Assembly: GCF_029871235.1 (NCBI RefSeq)
Contig: NZ_SSOM01000055.1
Coordinates: forward strand, 124,001 to 188,000
DNA length: 64,000 bases
DNA from: Pseudomonas sp. BN411
GTDB lineage: Bacteria > Pseudomonadota > Gammaproteobacteria > Pseudomonadales > Pseudomonadaceae
Direction of reading: 5' to 3'
Each line of letters starts with the position of its first letter. Positions within the stretch are counted from its first letter, which is position 1. The notes beneath the pieces are model-generated. The model saw only the letters and a program-made list of their open reading frames with translations. It was not told the DNA's origin and did not search any database. Position numbers and translations under genes: made by a program. Positions 12,756 through 20,781 of the stretch are shown here, in pieces.

Positions 12756-15386
12756 ATGAGTGTCCTGCTCGACCAACTGAGGCAACTGGACTGGCGCCTG
12801 GATTTCGATCCAGGCGCCATTTCCCGTGGCCTCAAATACGCCACGGAAGACCGCATCCGGCTGCTCAGCCTGAGCGACAAGGCCATCGAGACCAGTTGCG
12901 AAGGCTCCGAAGGCCACTTCTACACGCAGCGAATCCGACTCGCCCCCAAAGGCCTGGGCGTGGTCGGCAATTGCAGCTGCCCGGTGAACTACAACTGCAA
13001 ACACTGCGTCGCCGCCATCATGGTCTTACTGGCGCAGCCCGCCGACGGCTGGCAGCCGCCACCGCCCCCGACCGAGCGCCTGGTGGACGACCTGCAGCCG
13101 CTGCCGCACCTGATCCTCGGCAGCCACGCCCAGAGCCAATACGACCTTCGCAGTGGACGCATGGTGGGCAGCCAGCAGCATCGCGCCGGCCTGGTCTTCG
13201 AATACGGCAGCGCACAGATTCATGGCAAGACCACGAAACCGGAGCGGCTGCATCACCGCAGCAACGGCGAACGTCTATCCATCGCCCGCCACCCCCGAGC
13301 CGAACAGGCCTGGCGTGATGTCCTGCGCCAACTCGGATTCAAGGAGGCCCTGCGGCAAAGCCTGGCGCTTCCCGCCAACAGCGCGGAAATGTTCGAGCTG
13401 CCCAGCGACGAGCAGTGGCTGCACTTCATGCGCGAACAACTGCCGGCACTGCGCGAGCAGGGCTGGAAAATCGATATTCGCCCAGGTTTTCAGTTCGACC
13501 TCACCCAGGTGGAAGGCTGGTACGCCGAAGTCGACGAGGCGCCGGGCCGCGAGTGGTTCGACCTGGAACTGGGTATCGTCGTCGAGGGACGCCGAATCAG
13601 CCTGCTGCCGGTTCTCCTGCGCCTGATCCAGCGCAACCCCGAATTGCTCGACCCGCAGAACCTGCAACGACGCAAGGACGACGACCAGTTGCGACTGCAG
13701 CTGGATGCCACGCGTGCCGTCGATGGCCGCCCGCTACAGGTGATGCTGCCGTTTTCCCGCCTCAAACCGGTGCTGACCACCCTGGGCGAACTCTACCAGC
13801 GCGACCAGGACCCGACCCAGAGCCTGCGCCTGTCCCGACCCGATGCCGCGCGACTGAGTCAACTGGAAGGCCTCGACCTGCACTGGCAGGGCGGCGACGA
13901 ACTACGTGAGCTGGCGCGCAAGCTGCGCGACAGCGGCAAGGTCACTATCACTCCACCCAAGGGCCTGAACGCCGAACTCCGTCATTACCAGCTGGAGGGC
14001 CTCGCCTGGCTGCAAACCCTGAGGGACGTCAACGCCGGCGGCATCCTGGGTGACGACATGGGCCTGGGCAAGACCCTGCAAACACTTGCCCATCTGCTGA
14101 TGGAAAAGGAGAGCGGCCGCCTCGATCGGCCGGCCCTGGTGGTCATGCCCACCAGCCTCATTCCGAACTGGCTCGACGAGGCGGAGCGCTTCGCACCGGA
14201 CCTGCGCGTGCTCGCCCTGCACGGCCCCGGCCGCAAGAAGGCGTTCGAGCAGATGGCAGAGCACGACCTGCTGCTCACCACCTACGCGCTACTCCCCCGG
14301 GATCTGGAGCATTTCGCCGAATTGCCGCTGCACCTGTTGATCCTCGACGAAGCGCAATTCATCAAGAACCCCACCAGCAAGGCGGCCCAGGCGGCGCGTC
14401 AGCTGGAAGCCCGCCAACGGCTCTGCCTCACCGGTACGCCGCTGGAGAATCATCTGGGCGAACTCTGGTCGCTCTTCCATTTCCTGATGCCGGGCTGGCT
14501 CGGGGACAGCCAGAGCTTCCTGCGCAATTACCGCAATCCCATCGAAAAACACGGCGACGCCACCCGCCTCGCCCATCTCAATGCGCGCCTCAAGCCCTTT
14601 CTGCTGCGTCGCAGCAAGGAAGCGGTGGCCACCGAGCTACCGGCCAAGAGCGAGATTACCCAATGGGTCGAACTCAGCGACCGCCAGCGCGACCTGTATG
14701 AAACCGTGCGGCTGGCGATGGATCACAAGGTGCGCGACGAGATCGACCGCAAGGGTCTCGCGCGCAGCCAGATCGTGATCCTTGAAGCCCTGCTGAAGCT
14801 GCGCCAGGTGTGCTGCGACACCCGCCTGATCGAAGAGAGCGGCACCCGCACGCGCGGCAGCAGTTCAGGCAAGCTGGACAGCCTGATGGAAATGCTGGAG
14901 GAGCTGATCGCCGAGGGACGCAAGGTGCTGCTGTTCTCCCAGTTCACCAGCATGCTCGCCCTGATCGAGGACGAGCTGCGCAAGCGCAGCATCGACTATG
15001 TGCAGATCACCGGCGATACCCGCGACCGGCGCACCCCGGTGCAGCGCTTCCAGAATGGCGAGGTTCCGCTGTTCCTGATCAGCCTCAAGGCAGGCGGCAC
15101 CGGCCTCAATCTCACTGCCGCCGACACAGTGATCCACTACGACCCCTGGTGGAACCCGGCAGTGGAACGCCAGGCGACCGACCGCGCCTATCGCATCGGC
15201 CAGGACAAGCCGGTTTTCGTCTATCGGCTGATTTCGCGGGGAACAGTGGAAGAGAAGATCCAGCAGTTGCAGGCGCAGAAGGCGGCGCTGGCACGAGGCA
15301 TTCTGGACGGTCGCGAGAAGGAGGGCTGGCGATTGGCCGAAGAGGACATCGATGCCCTCTTCGCCCCCCTGCCCCGTTTCACCTGA
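12756..15386 (+). CDS. SWIM zinc-finger / SNF2-family DNA translocase
   Basis: An 876-residue ATP-dependent DNA translocase of the SNF2/Rad54 class. The N-terminus has a SWIM-type metal site with Cys73, Cys75, Cys81 and His83 (CSCPVNYNCKH). The helicase core (about 405-870) has Walker A GDDMGLGKT, DEAQ (LLILDEAQF), LTGTPLENH, the SQFTSML segment and QATDRAYRIGQ. These proteins are thought to act in repair or nucleoid remodelling, but the family has no firm bacterial function. It starts six bases after csiV, so it is likely co-transcribed with mfd-csiV. All catalytic motifs look intact. Confidence 0.85.
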   Translation: MSVLLDQLRQLDWRLDFDPGAISRGLKYATEDRIRLLSLSDKAIETSCEGSEGHFYTQRIRLAPKGLGVVGNCSCPVNYNCKHCVAAIMVLLAQPADGWQPPPPPTERLVDDLQPLPHLILGSHAQSQYDLRSGRMVGSQQHRAGLVFEYGSAQIHGKTTKPERLHHRSNGERLSIARHPRAEQAWRDVLRQLGFKEALRQSLALPANSAEMFELPSDEQWLHFMREQLPALREQGWKIDIRPGFQFDLTQVEGWYAEVDEAPGREWFDLELGIVVEGRRISLLPVLLRLIQRNPELLDPQNLQRRKDDDQLRLQLDATRAVDGRPLQVMLPFSRLKPVLTTLGELYQRDQDPTQSLRLSRPDAARLSQLEGLDLHWQGGDELRELARKLRDSGKVTITPPKGLNAELRHYQLEGLAWLQTLRDVNAGGILGDDMGLGKTLQTLAHLLMEKESGRLDRPALVVMPTSLIPNWLDEAERFAPDLRVLALHGPGRKKAFEQMAEHDLLLTTYALLPRDLEHFAELPLHLLILDEAQFIKNPTSKAAQAARQLEARQRLCLTGTPLENHLGELWSLFHFLMPGWLGDSQSFLRNYRNPIEKHGDATRLAHLNARLKPFLLRRSKEAVATELPAKSEITQWVELSDRQRDLYETVRLAMDHKVRDEIDRKGLARSQIVILEALLKLRQVCCDTRLIEESGTRTRGSSSGKLDSLMEMLEELIAEGRKVLLFSQFTSMLALIEDELRKRSIDYVQITGDTRDRRTPVQRFQNGEVPLFLISLKAGGTGLNLTAADTVIHYDPWWNPAVERQATDRAYRIGQDKPVFVYRLISRGTVEEKIQQLQAQKAALARGILDGREKEGWRLAEEDIDALFAPLPRFT

Positions 15387-15418
15387 AGCGCCAAGGTGGA
15401 ACAGGTCGCCTTTCAGAC

Positions 15419-15444
15419 GTGCTGATTCACTGGTGATTCAGCAC
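15419..15444. terminator. Stem-loop between convergent helicase and mtnP genes
   Basis: GTGCTGATTCAC pairs with GTGATTCAGCAC, with one T-T mismatch and a tiny loop. A second small hairpin (GGCCGAAAGGCC, 15451-15462) abuts the mtnP stop. Neither has a T-run, so termination is only a guess. Confidence 0.4.
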
Positions 15445-15462
15445 GCCAACGGCCGAAAGGCC

Positions 15463-16209
<747 letters not shown>

Positions 16210-17208
16210 TCAATCGATCAACTGAGCATCGCGCAGAGCCGCAACGGCCTGCAGCCAGCCGGGATCCTGGCGGTATTCGGTGCCTGGGAAGGCGCGACGG
16301 CGCATCCGCGCCAAGCTGGCCGGCGGCTTGGCGCCGAGACGTTGCAGACGTGCCAGGGCCAGCTCGGCCGAAGCACGGTCGTTGCACACCAGCCCCATGT
16401 CGCAACCGGCGGTCAGCGCCGCTTCGATACGCTCGGCGGCATCGCCCACCACGTGAGCGCCCGCCATGGAGAGGTCATCACTGAAGATGACACCGGAGAA
16501 TTTCAGCTCGCCGCGCAGGATTTCCTGCAGCCAGCGCCGGGAGAAGCCAGCGGGCTGGTTGTCCACCTGCGGATAAATCACGTGCGCCGGCATCATGCCG
16601 TCCAGCTCGGAAGCCAGACGGGCGAAAGGAACCAGGTCGCTCTGGCGAATCTGCTCCAGGCTGCGCTCGTCGGTAGGGATGGCCACATGGGAGTCGGCCT
16701 CCGCCCAGCCGTGGCCGGGGAAGTGTTTGCCGGTAGCGGCCATGCCAGCCTGACGCAGGCCACGGATGAAGGCACCCGCCAGGCGCGCGGCGCGCTCCGG
16801 GTCACCTTCGAACGCGCGGCTGCCGACTACCGCACTGCGCTGGTGGTCGAGGTCCAGAACCGGGGCGAAGCTGATGTCCAGGCCAACGGCGAGCACTTCG
16901 GTCGCCATCAACCAGCCACACTGCTCCGCCAACTGCTCGGCGTTTTCGTTGTCGGCCAGGGCGCGCATAGCGGGCAGGCGCAGGAAGCCTTGGCGCAGGC
17001 GCTGCACGCGGCCGCCTTCCTGGTCGACCGCGAGGATCAGATCGGGGCGAACCGTGCGGATGGAAGCACAGAGCTCACGCACCTGGCGCGGGCTTTCGAT
17101 GTTGCGGGCAAAGATGATCAGACCGGCGACTTCCGGCTGACGGAGGATCTGCCGATCCTCGGCGGTCAGCCAGGTGCCACCGATATCCAGCATCAGGGAA
17201 CCTTGCAT
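16210..17208 (-). CDS. nagZ: Beta-N-acetylglucosaminidase NagZ
   Basis: Cytoplasmic GH3 enzyme that removes GlcNAc from anhydro-muropeptides during cell-wall recycling and so produces the AmpR-inducing ligands. 332 residues, no signal peptide. The family signature KHFPGHG is at 161-167, with the acid/base dyad Asp172-His174 in ADSH and the nucleophile Asp244 in SDDLSM, the same numbering as P. aeruginosa NagZ. The gene lies nine bases after the YkuD-domain gene and ten before mtnP, so the three probably form one operon. Confidence 0.95.
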   Translation of the reverse strand: MQGSLMLDIGGTWLTAEDRQILRQPEVAGLIIFARNIESPRQVRELCASIRTVRPDLILAVDQEGGRVQRLRQGFLRLPAMRALADNENAEQLAEQCGWLMATEVLAVGLDISFAPVLDLDHQRSAVVGSRAFEGDPERAARLAGAFIRGLRQAGMAATGKHFPGHGWAEADSHVAIPTDERSLEQIRQSDLVPFARLASELDGMMPAHVIYPQVDNQPAGFSRRWLQEILRGELKFSGVIFSDDLSMAGAHVVGDAAERIEAALTAGCDMGLVCNDRASAELALARLQRLGAKPPASLARMRRRAFPGTEYRQDPGWLQAVAALRDAQLID

Positions 17209-17217
17209 GGAAAATCC

Positions 17218-17742
17218 TTAAAAGAGTTGTGCCGCCGCCCAGTCCGGGCAAGGCGCTTCGTCTATGCGTACCGCACAGTGGACGGGCACGCGATCGAAGA
17301 GTTCCAGCACGTCGGCGTTGCGCAGACGAATGCAACCATGGGATAGCGGTACACCCATGGGTTCAGTGTCCGGCGTGCCGTGTAGATAAATATAGCGGCG
17401 GAAGCTATCCACCCGGCCGAGGCGATTGCGGCCAGGCTCGCACCCGCTCAGCCAGAGGATGCGAGTGAGAATCCAGTCCCTTCCGGGAAAGCGCTCATGC
17501 AGCTCGGCATTCCAGACCTCACCGGTCCAGCGCCGCCCACGCAGGACAGCACCAAGGGGCAAGCCGTCGCCAATGCGCGCGCGGATCTGGTGCAATCCCC
17601 GGGGGGTGCAGTTGGAACCATTGGTTTCGCCCGCGCCATTCAGGGCGGTAGAGACAGGCATGCGCAGCACCAACTGCCCCTTGGCGAAGCCATAGAGCTG
17701 CTGGTCGGCGATGGAGATATGCAGGAGATCGAGGTTTTGCAT
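17218..17742 (-). CDS. YkuD-domain protein without signal peptide (probable cytoplasmic L,D-carboxypeptidase)
   Basis: A 174-residue protein that is nearly all L,D-transpeptidase catalytic domain. The active-site pattern HGT (His121) and SHGCIRLR (His135, Cys137) is intact. The ATG at 17742 (MQNLDLLHIS) leads straight into the first strand, with no signal peptide, lipobox or membrane helix; a TTG nine bases upstream would add only three residues. Periplasmic Ldt enzymes carry export signals. Cytoplasmic YkuD proteins such as Acinetobacter ElsL are L,D-carboxypeptidases for muropeptide recycling. The neighbouring nagZ supports that role here. Function is inferred. Confidence 0.72.
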   Translation of the reverse strand: MQNLDLLHISIADQQLYGFAKGQLVLRMPVSTALNGAGETNGSNCTPRGLHQIRARIGDGLPLGAVLRGRRWTGEVWNAELHERFPGRDWILTRILWLSGCEPGRNRLGRVDSFRRYIYLHGTPDTEPMGVPLSHGCIRLRNADVLELFDRVPVHCAVRIDEAPCPDWAAAQLF

Positions 17743-17786
17743 GGGCCGCAAGCTTAGCCGATCAGCCAGCCTGCGCCCAAGTGGAT

Positions 17787-18494
17787 TTAAGCCTTGGCGG
17801 GCGCTGCCGGCGCCTTGTTGCGCGGCTTGAGCACCGCACCGGCCAACGCGTCGTCGGTGACTCCGGTTTCGGCACGCATGCCGGCGGCCAGGAACGGCAC
17901 CATCAGTCGCATCACCTGCTCGATGGAGGTGTTCACGCCAAAGTCGTTTTCCGCCATCGCGCGCAGCGCCTTGATCCCTGACATGCTGAACGCGGCGGCG
18001 CCGAGCATGAAATGCACGCGCCAGAAGAGCTCAAGCGGTGGCACCCTGGGTGCGGATTCGTTCACCAGCAGCATGTAGCGGCGGAAAACCTTGCCGTAAA
18101 CCTCTTCGAGGTACTTGCGCAGGTGGCCCTGGCTCTGACTGAATGCAAGTCCGAGCAGGCGCATGAAGATTGACAGGTCGTTGCCACTGCGGGGCTTTAC
18201 TGCCAGGGCCTGCTCGACGAGCATTTCCAGCAGTTCTTCGAGGCTGGCCTTGCTCTCCGCCTTGGATTGGCGGCGGTCCAACTCTCGTTCTAGGCTCTGG
18301 CAGAACGGACCGAGGAAGCGCGAGAAGACTGCCTGGATCAGCGCCTTCTTCGAGCCAAAGTGATAGTTCACAGCCGCCAGGTTGACCCCGGCCTTGCTGG
18401 TGATCAGGCGCAACGAAGTCTCGGCGAAGCCTTTCTCCGCGAACAGCTGTTCCGCAGCATCCAGAATGCGTTCTACGGTTTCCGACTGGGCCAT
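17787..18494 (-). CDS. psrA: TetR-family fatty-acid-responsive regulator PsrA
   Basis: 235 residues with an N-terminal TetR helix-turn-helix (VERILDAAEQLFAEKGF, then LAAVNYHFGSKKALIQAVF) and a C-terminal ligand domain. In P. aeruginosa PsrA is released from DNA by long-chain fatty acids, represses its own gene and fadBA5, and activates rpoS. The ATG at 18494 follows GGAGGAG and gives MAQSETVERI; the longer open frame upstream has no family character. Two matches to the PsrA box overlap its promoter. Divergent from lexA, as in P. aeruginosa. Confidence 0.92.
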   Translation of the reverse strand: MAQSETVERILDAAEQLFAEKGFAETSLRLITSKAGVNLAAVNYHFGSKKALIQAVFSRFLGPFCQSLERELDRRQSKAESKASLEELLEMLVEQALAVKPRSGNDLSIFMRLLGLAFSQSQGHLRKYLEEVYGKVFRRYMLLVNESAPRVPPLELFWRVHFMLGAAAFSMSGIKALRAMAENDFGVNTSIEQVMRLMVPFLAAGMRAETGVTDDALAGAVLKPRNKAPAAPAKA

Positions 18495-18509
18495 GGCTCC
18501 TCCGCCTGA

Positions 18510-18536
18510 CAAACACTTGTTTGAAACATACGTTTC
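18510..18536. promoter_or_regulatory. Two tandem PsrA operator boxes
   Basis: CAAAC-N4-GTTTG (18510-18523) and GAAAC-N4-GTTTC (18523-18536) share one base. Both fit the published PsrA consensus (G/C)AAAC-N2-4-GTTT(G/C) exactly. They cover the -10 region of psrA, as expected for autorepression. Confidence 0.85.
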
Positions 18537-18554
18537 AGCCAGCCAGCTTGTCAA
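18525..18554 (-). promoter_or_regulatory. psrA promoter
   Basis: Minus strand perfect TTGACA (18554-18549), 18-base spacer and TATGTT (18530-18525). The -10 element lies inside the second PsrA box. Confidence 0.7.
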
Positions 18555-18672
18555 GCCGTGCTCACCATTATCTGACGCAACGGTCATTCCCGCGGCCAGA
18601 TGACTTTCCCGACCACTGGTCAGCCCCTCTCCTTTCCAACCTTGCAAAAGAAGCGTTGCCAAGGCCGGAGCA

Positions 18673-18688
18673 CTGTATATAATTCCAG
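18673..18688. promoter_or_regulatory. LexA box 1
   Basis: CTG-N10-CAG with an AT-rich core (CTGTATATAATTCCAG), close to the gammaproteobacterial SOS box. It lies 29 bases before the lexA ATG. Confidence 0.9.
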
Positions 18689-18691
18689 TCA

Positions 18692-18707
18692 CTGTATAAA
18701 AAGACAG
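18692..18707. promoter_or_regulatory. LexA box 2
   Basis: A second CTG-N10-CAG (CTGTATAAAAAGACAG) three bases after box 1. Tandem boxes are the usual arrangement for lexA autoregulation. Confidence 0.9.
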
Positions 18708-18716
18708 AGCGCCACC

Positions 18717-19328
18717 ATGCTGAAACTGACGCCCCGCCAAGCCGAGATTCTCGCATTCATCAAGCGCTGCCTTGAAGACAACGGCTTCCCCCCGACCCGC
18801 GCGGAAATTGCCCAGGAGCTTGGCTTCAAGTCCCCCAATGCCGCCGAAGAGCACCTCAAGGCCCTGGCCCGCAAGGGCGCAATCGAGATGACGCCGGGCG
18901 CCTCTCGCGGCATTCGCATCCCCGGATTCGAACCCGGCAACAATGAAGTCGATGGCCTTCCAGTGATTGGCCGGGTTGCCGCTGGCGCGCCGATTCTGGC
19001 CCAGCAGAACATCGAAGAATCCTGCCGCATCAACCCCGACTTCTTCCATCCCCGCGCCGACTACCTGCTACGTGTCCGCGGCATGTCGATGAAAGATATC
19101 GGTATCTATGACGGCGATCTGTTGGCCGTACACAGCACCCGCGAAGCCCGCAACGGACAGGTGGTCGTTGCCCGCCTGGGCGAAGAAGTCACCGTCAAGC
19201 GCTTCAAGCGTGAAGGCGAAAAGGTCTGGCTGATCGCCGAGAACCCCGAGTTCGCCCCCATCGAAGTGAACCTGGATGAACAGGATCTGGTGATTGAAGG
19301 TTTGAGTGTCGGCGTGATCCGCCGCTAA
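18717..19328 (+). CDS. lexA: SOS repressor LexA
   Basis: 203-residue repressor of the DNA-damage response that cleaves itself when RecA is active. The N-terminal winged helix includes [13 protein letters not shown]. The cleavage site is Ala89-Gly90 (VAAGAP), with catalytic Ser124 (RGMSMKD) and Lys161 (VTVKRFK). The ATG at 18717 is chosen because it sits just after the two SOS boxes and gives the conserved [12 protein letters not shown] start. sulA follows 10 bases later. Confidence 0.97.
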   Translation: MLKLTPRQAEILAFIKRCLEDNGFPPTRAEIAQELGFKSPNAAEEHLKALARKGAIEMTPGASRGIRIPGFEPGNNEVDGLPVIGRVAAGAPILAQQNIEESCRINPDFFHPRADYLLRVRGMSMKDIGIYDGDLLAVHSTREARNGQVVVARLGEEVTVKRFKREGEKVWLIAENPEFAPIEVNLDEQDLVIEGLSVGVIRR

Positions 19329-19338
19329 AGGAGGCGTT

Positions 19339-19812
19339 ATGCAGTTCCCGCAGTCGCTTGGTCGGTCCCAGCTTCCCCTGTTCCACGACGCCATCCTGGC
19401 CAATCCCGTGGTACCGATGCTGACCGAGGTGGTCGAAGATCCGCGCCCGGAAGAGCCGGAAGCGTTCAGCGAGCTATCCCTGCGCGGCGCCACCGGGCAC
19501 TGCCGGAACCTCCTGGCCTCGGTATTGCGGGAATTAAGCGAGGAACAGGACGCGCGCTGGCTGACGCTGATCGGCGCACCCGTGGGCCTGACCCGCGACT
19601 GGCTGCGCGAATCCGGACTCAACCGGGAGCGCATCCTGATCCTGCAGCCACGCGGTGAGCAAAGTGCTCTGGAACTGGCTTGCGAAGCCCTTCGGCTGGG
19701 CCGCAGCCACACCGTCGTCAGCTGGCTGCGCCTGGGGCAGAAGGCCAAGCAGCAACTGGCCCACGCCGCACGCCAAGGCGGCGCACAGAGCCTGAATATC
19801 CTGTTGGGTTGA
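19339..19812 (+). CDS. sulA: Cell-division inhibitor SulA
   Basis: 157-residue SOS-induced inhibitor that binds FtsZ and halts septation. It has the RecA-like SulA fold with WLTLIGAPVGLTRDWL and RSHTVVSWLRLGQ segments that match the FtsZ-binding family. A strong AAAGGAGG lies ahead of the ATG and the gene is only ten bases from lexA, so both are under the LexA boxes. The order lexA-sulA is characteristic of pseudomonads. Confidence 0.9.
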   Translation: MQFPQSLGRSQLPLFHDAILANPVVPMLTEVVEDPRPEEPEAFSELSLRGATGHCRNLLASVLRELSEEQDARWLTLIGAPVGLTRDWLRESGLNRERILILQPRGEQSALELACEALRLGRSHTVVSWLRLGQKAKQQLAHAARQGGAQSLNILLG

Positions 19813-19892
19813 TTGAGCGCCGGGGCCAGGGAAGACCTGTGCCCTGTGACATCAGACGGTAACCGAATCAGCGGAAGATCCGGCTCCGGAGA

Positions 19893-20126
19893 TCAATGCA
19901 GGACGCGCGGACCTTCGTGATGGTCCATATCACCTTCGGCCAGACGACCAGCCATCTGAACGCCAACATTCAGCATGGCCTTGGCGACTTCCAGATGGTG
20001 CCCCTGAAGGAACGCCTTGGCATCAGCGGAGAAATCCAGCGTCACCAATGCTTCCTCGTCCTCGGCCCGGCGCAGGATGATGCGCCCGTCAGGCAGTTCG
20101 ACTATTTCCAGAAAGGACGTTGGCAT
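19893..20126 (-). CDS. Small conserved protein (PA3009-like)
   Basis: 77 residues starting MPTSFLEIVELPDG at the ATG preceded by GGAGATAT. The body is charged and predicted to be soluble, with a LRRAEDEEALVTLDFSADA segment and a His-rich end (MDHHEGPRVLH). No catalytic motif or export signal is visible, and no function is known to me. It lies 70 bases downstream of the next minus-strand gene and may be co-transcribed with it. Conservation with the P. aeruginosa locus is the main support for it being real. Confidence 0.75.
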   Translation of the reverse strand: MPTSFLEIVELPDGRIILRRAEDEEALVTLDFSADAKAFLQGHHLEVAKAMLNVGVQMAGRLAEGDMDHHEGPRVLH

Positions 20127-20196
20127 AGGTTCATATCTCCACGAAAGCGGCCATTGTACCAGCGCGCCGCCAGCACGCCCTAGCCCGTCGATCAAA

Positions 20197-20715
20197 TCAG
20201 CATTCGCTGAGCGTTTCCCGGAAGCGCAAGGCGAGGGATTTCAGATTCTGCCTCCACGCCTCAAGGCACTCCCGCGACAGCGGCGCCTCTTCCTCTTCCA
20301 CACTCACTGCAGTAATCAGCGGCAAGGTCGGATCAACCTTGGCCTGCCTGGGCGTCTGCGGCGGCTGGAACAGCGCGGAATAGGCAGCAAGGAGTTCAGC
20401 CAACCAGGTTTCCCGCTGCTGGGCGAGCTCCACCAACTCCGCCAGCTCAGGACTGGGGGCAGCAGCCAGCACTTCTTGCGTCAGCAGTAATTCGACGCGA
20501 GGAGCGTTGGCTTCCGGAAGACGGTAGTAACCAGCGATCTCATGGCACAAGCCGAGCAACGCACCGTAGAGGTGGAAGAGCGATGCTTCCCGCTCGGCTT
20601 GCACCAGCGCCTGGGCATTCATCGCCCTGCCCTCTTCCGCCTTGCGCCAGGATTCCAGCGACAGGCCGGCGAAGAAGATCTTCTGGTTGGTGCGGGTATA
20701 AAGCTCGTGGGCCAT
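20197..20715 (-). CDS. Conserved hypothetical protein, helical (DUF6586-like)
   Basis: 172 residues beginning MAHELYTRTNQKIFFAGL. The sequence is mostly helix with many Leu, Ala and Glu and no membrane segment or signal. A conserved ASLFHLYGALLGLCHEIAGYY stretch suggests a helical bundle. It matches the PA3010-type family found in Pseudomonas beside topA. No role is known. The ATG at 20715 is preferred to an alternative start five codons upstream. Confidence 0.78.
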   Translation of the reverse strand: MAHELYTRTNQKIFFAGLSLESWRKAEEGRAMNAQALVQAEREASLFHLYGALLGLCHEIAGYYRLPEANAPRVELLLTQEVLAAAPSPELAELVELAQQRETWLAELLAAYSALFQPPQTPRQAKVDPTLPLITAVSVEEEEAPLSRECLEAWRQNLKSLALRFRETLSEC

Positions 20716-20750
20716 GACGGCACCCTCCACAGGTGATTCGGGCAGTATAT

Positions 20751-20772
20751 GCGCGCCCGATGCCGGGCGCGC
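20751..20772 (-). terminator. GC-rich stem-loop after topA
   Basis: Perfect 9-bp stem GCGCGCCCG/CGGGCGCGC with a 4-base loop, ten bases after the topA stop. No T-run follows, so it is a weaker terminator candidate. Confidence 0.5.
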
Positions 20773-20781
20773 TGCAGCCGG

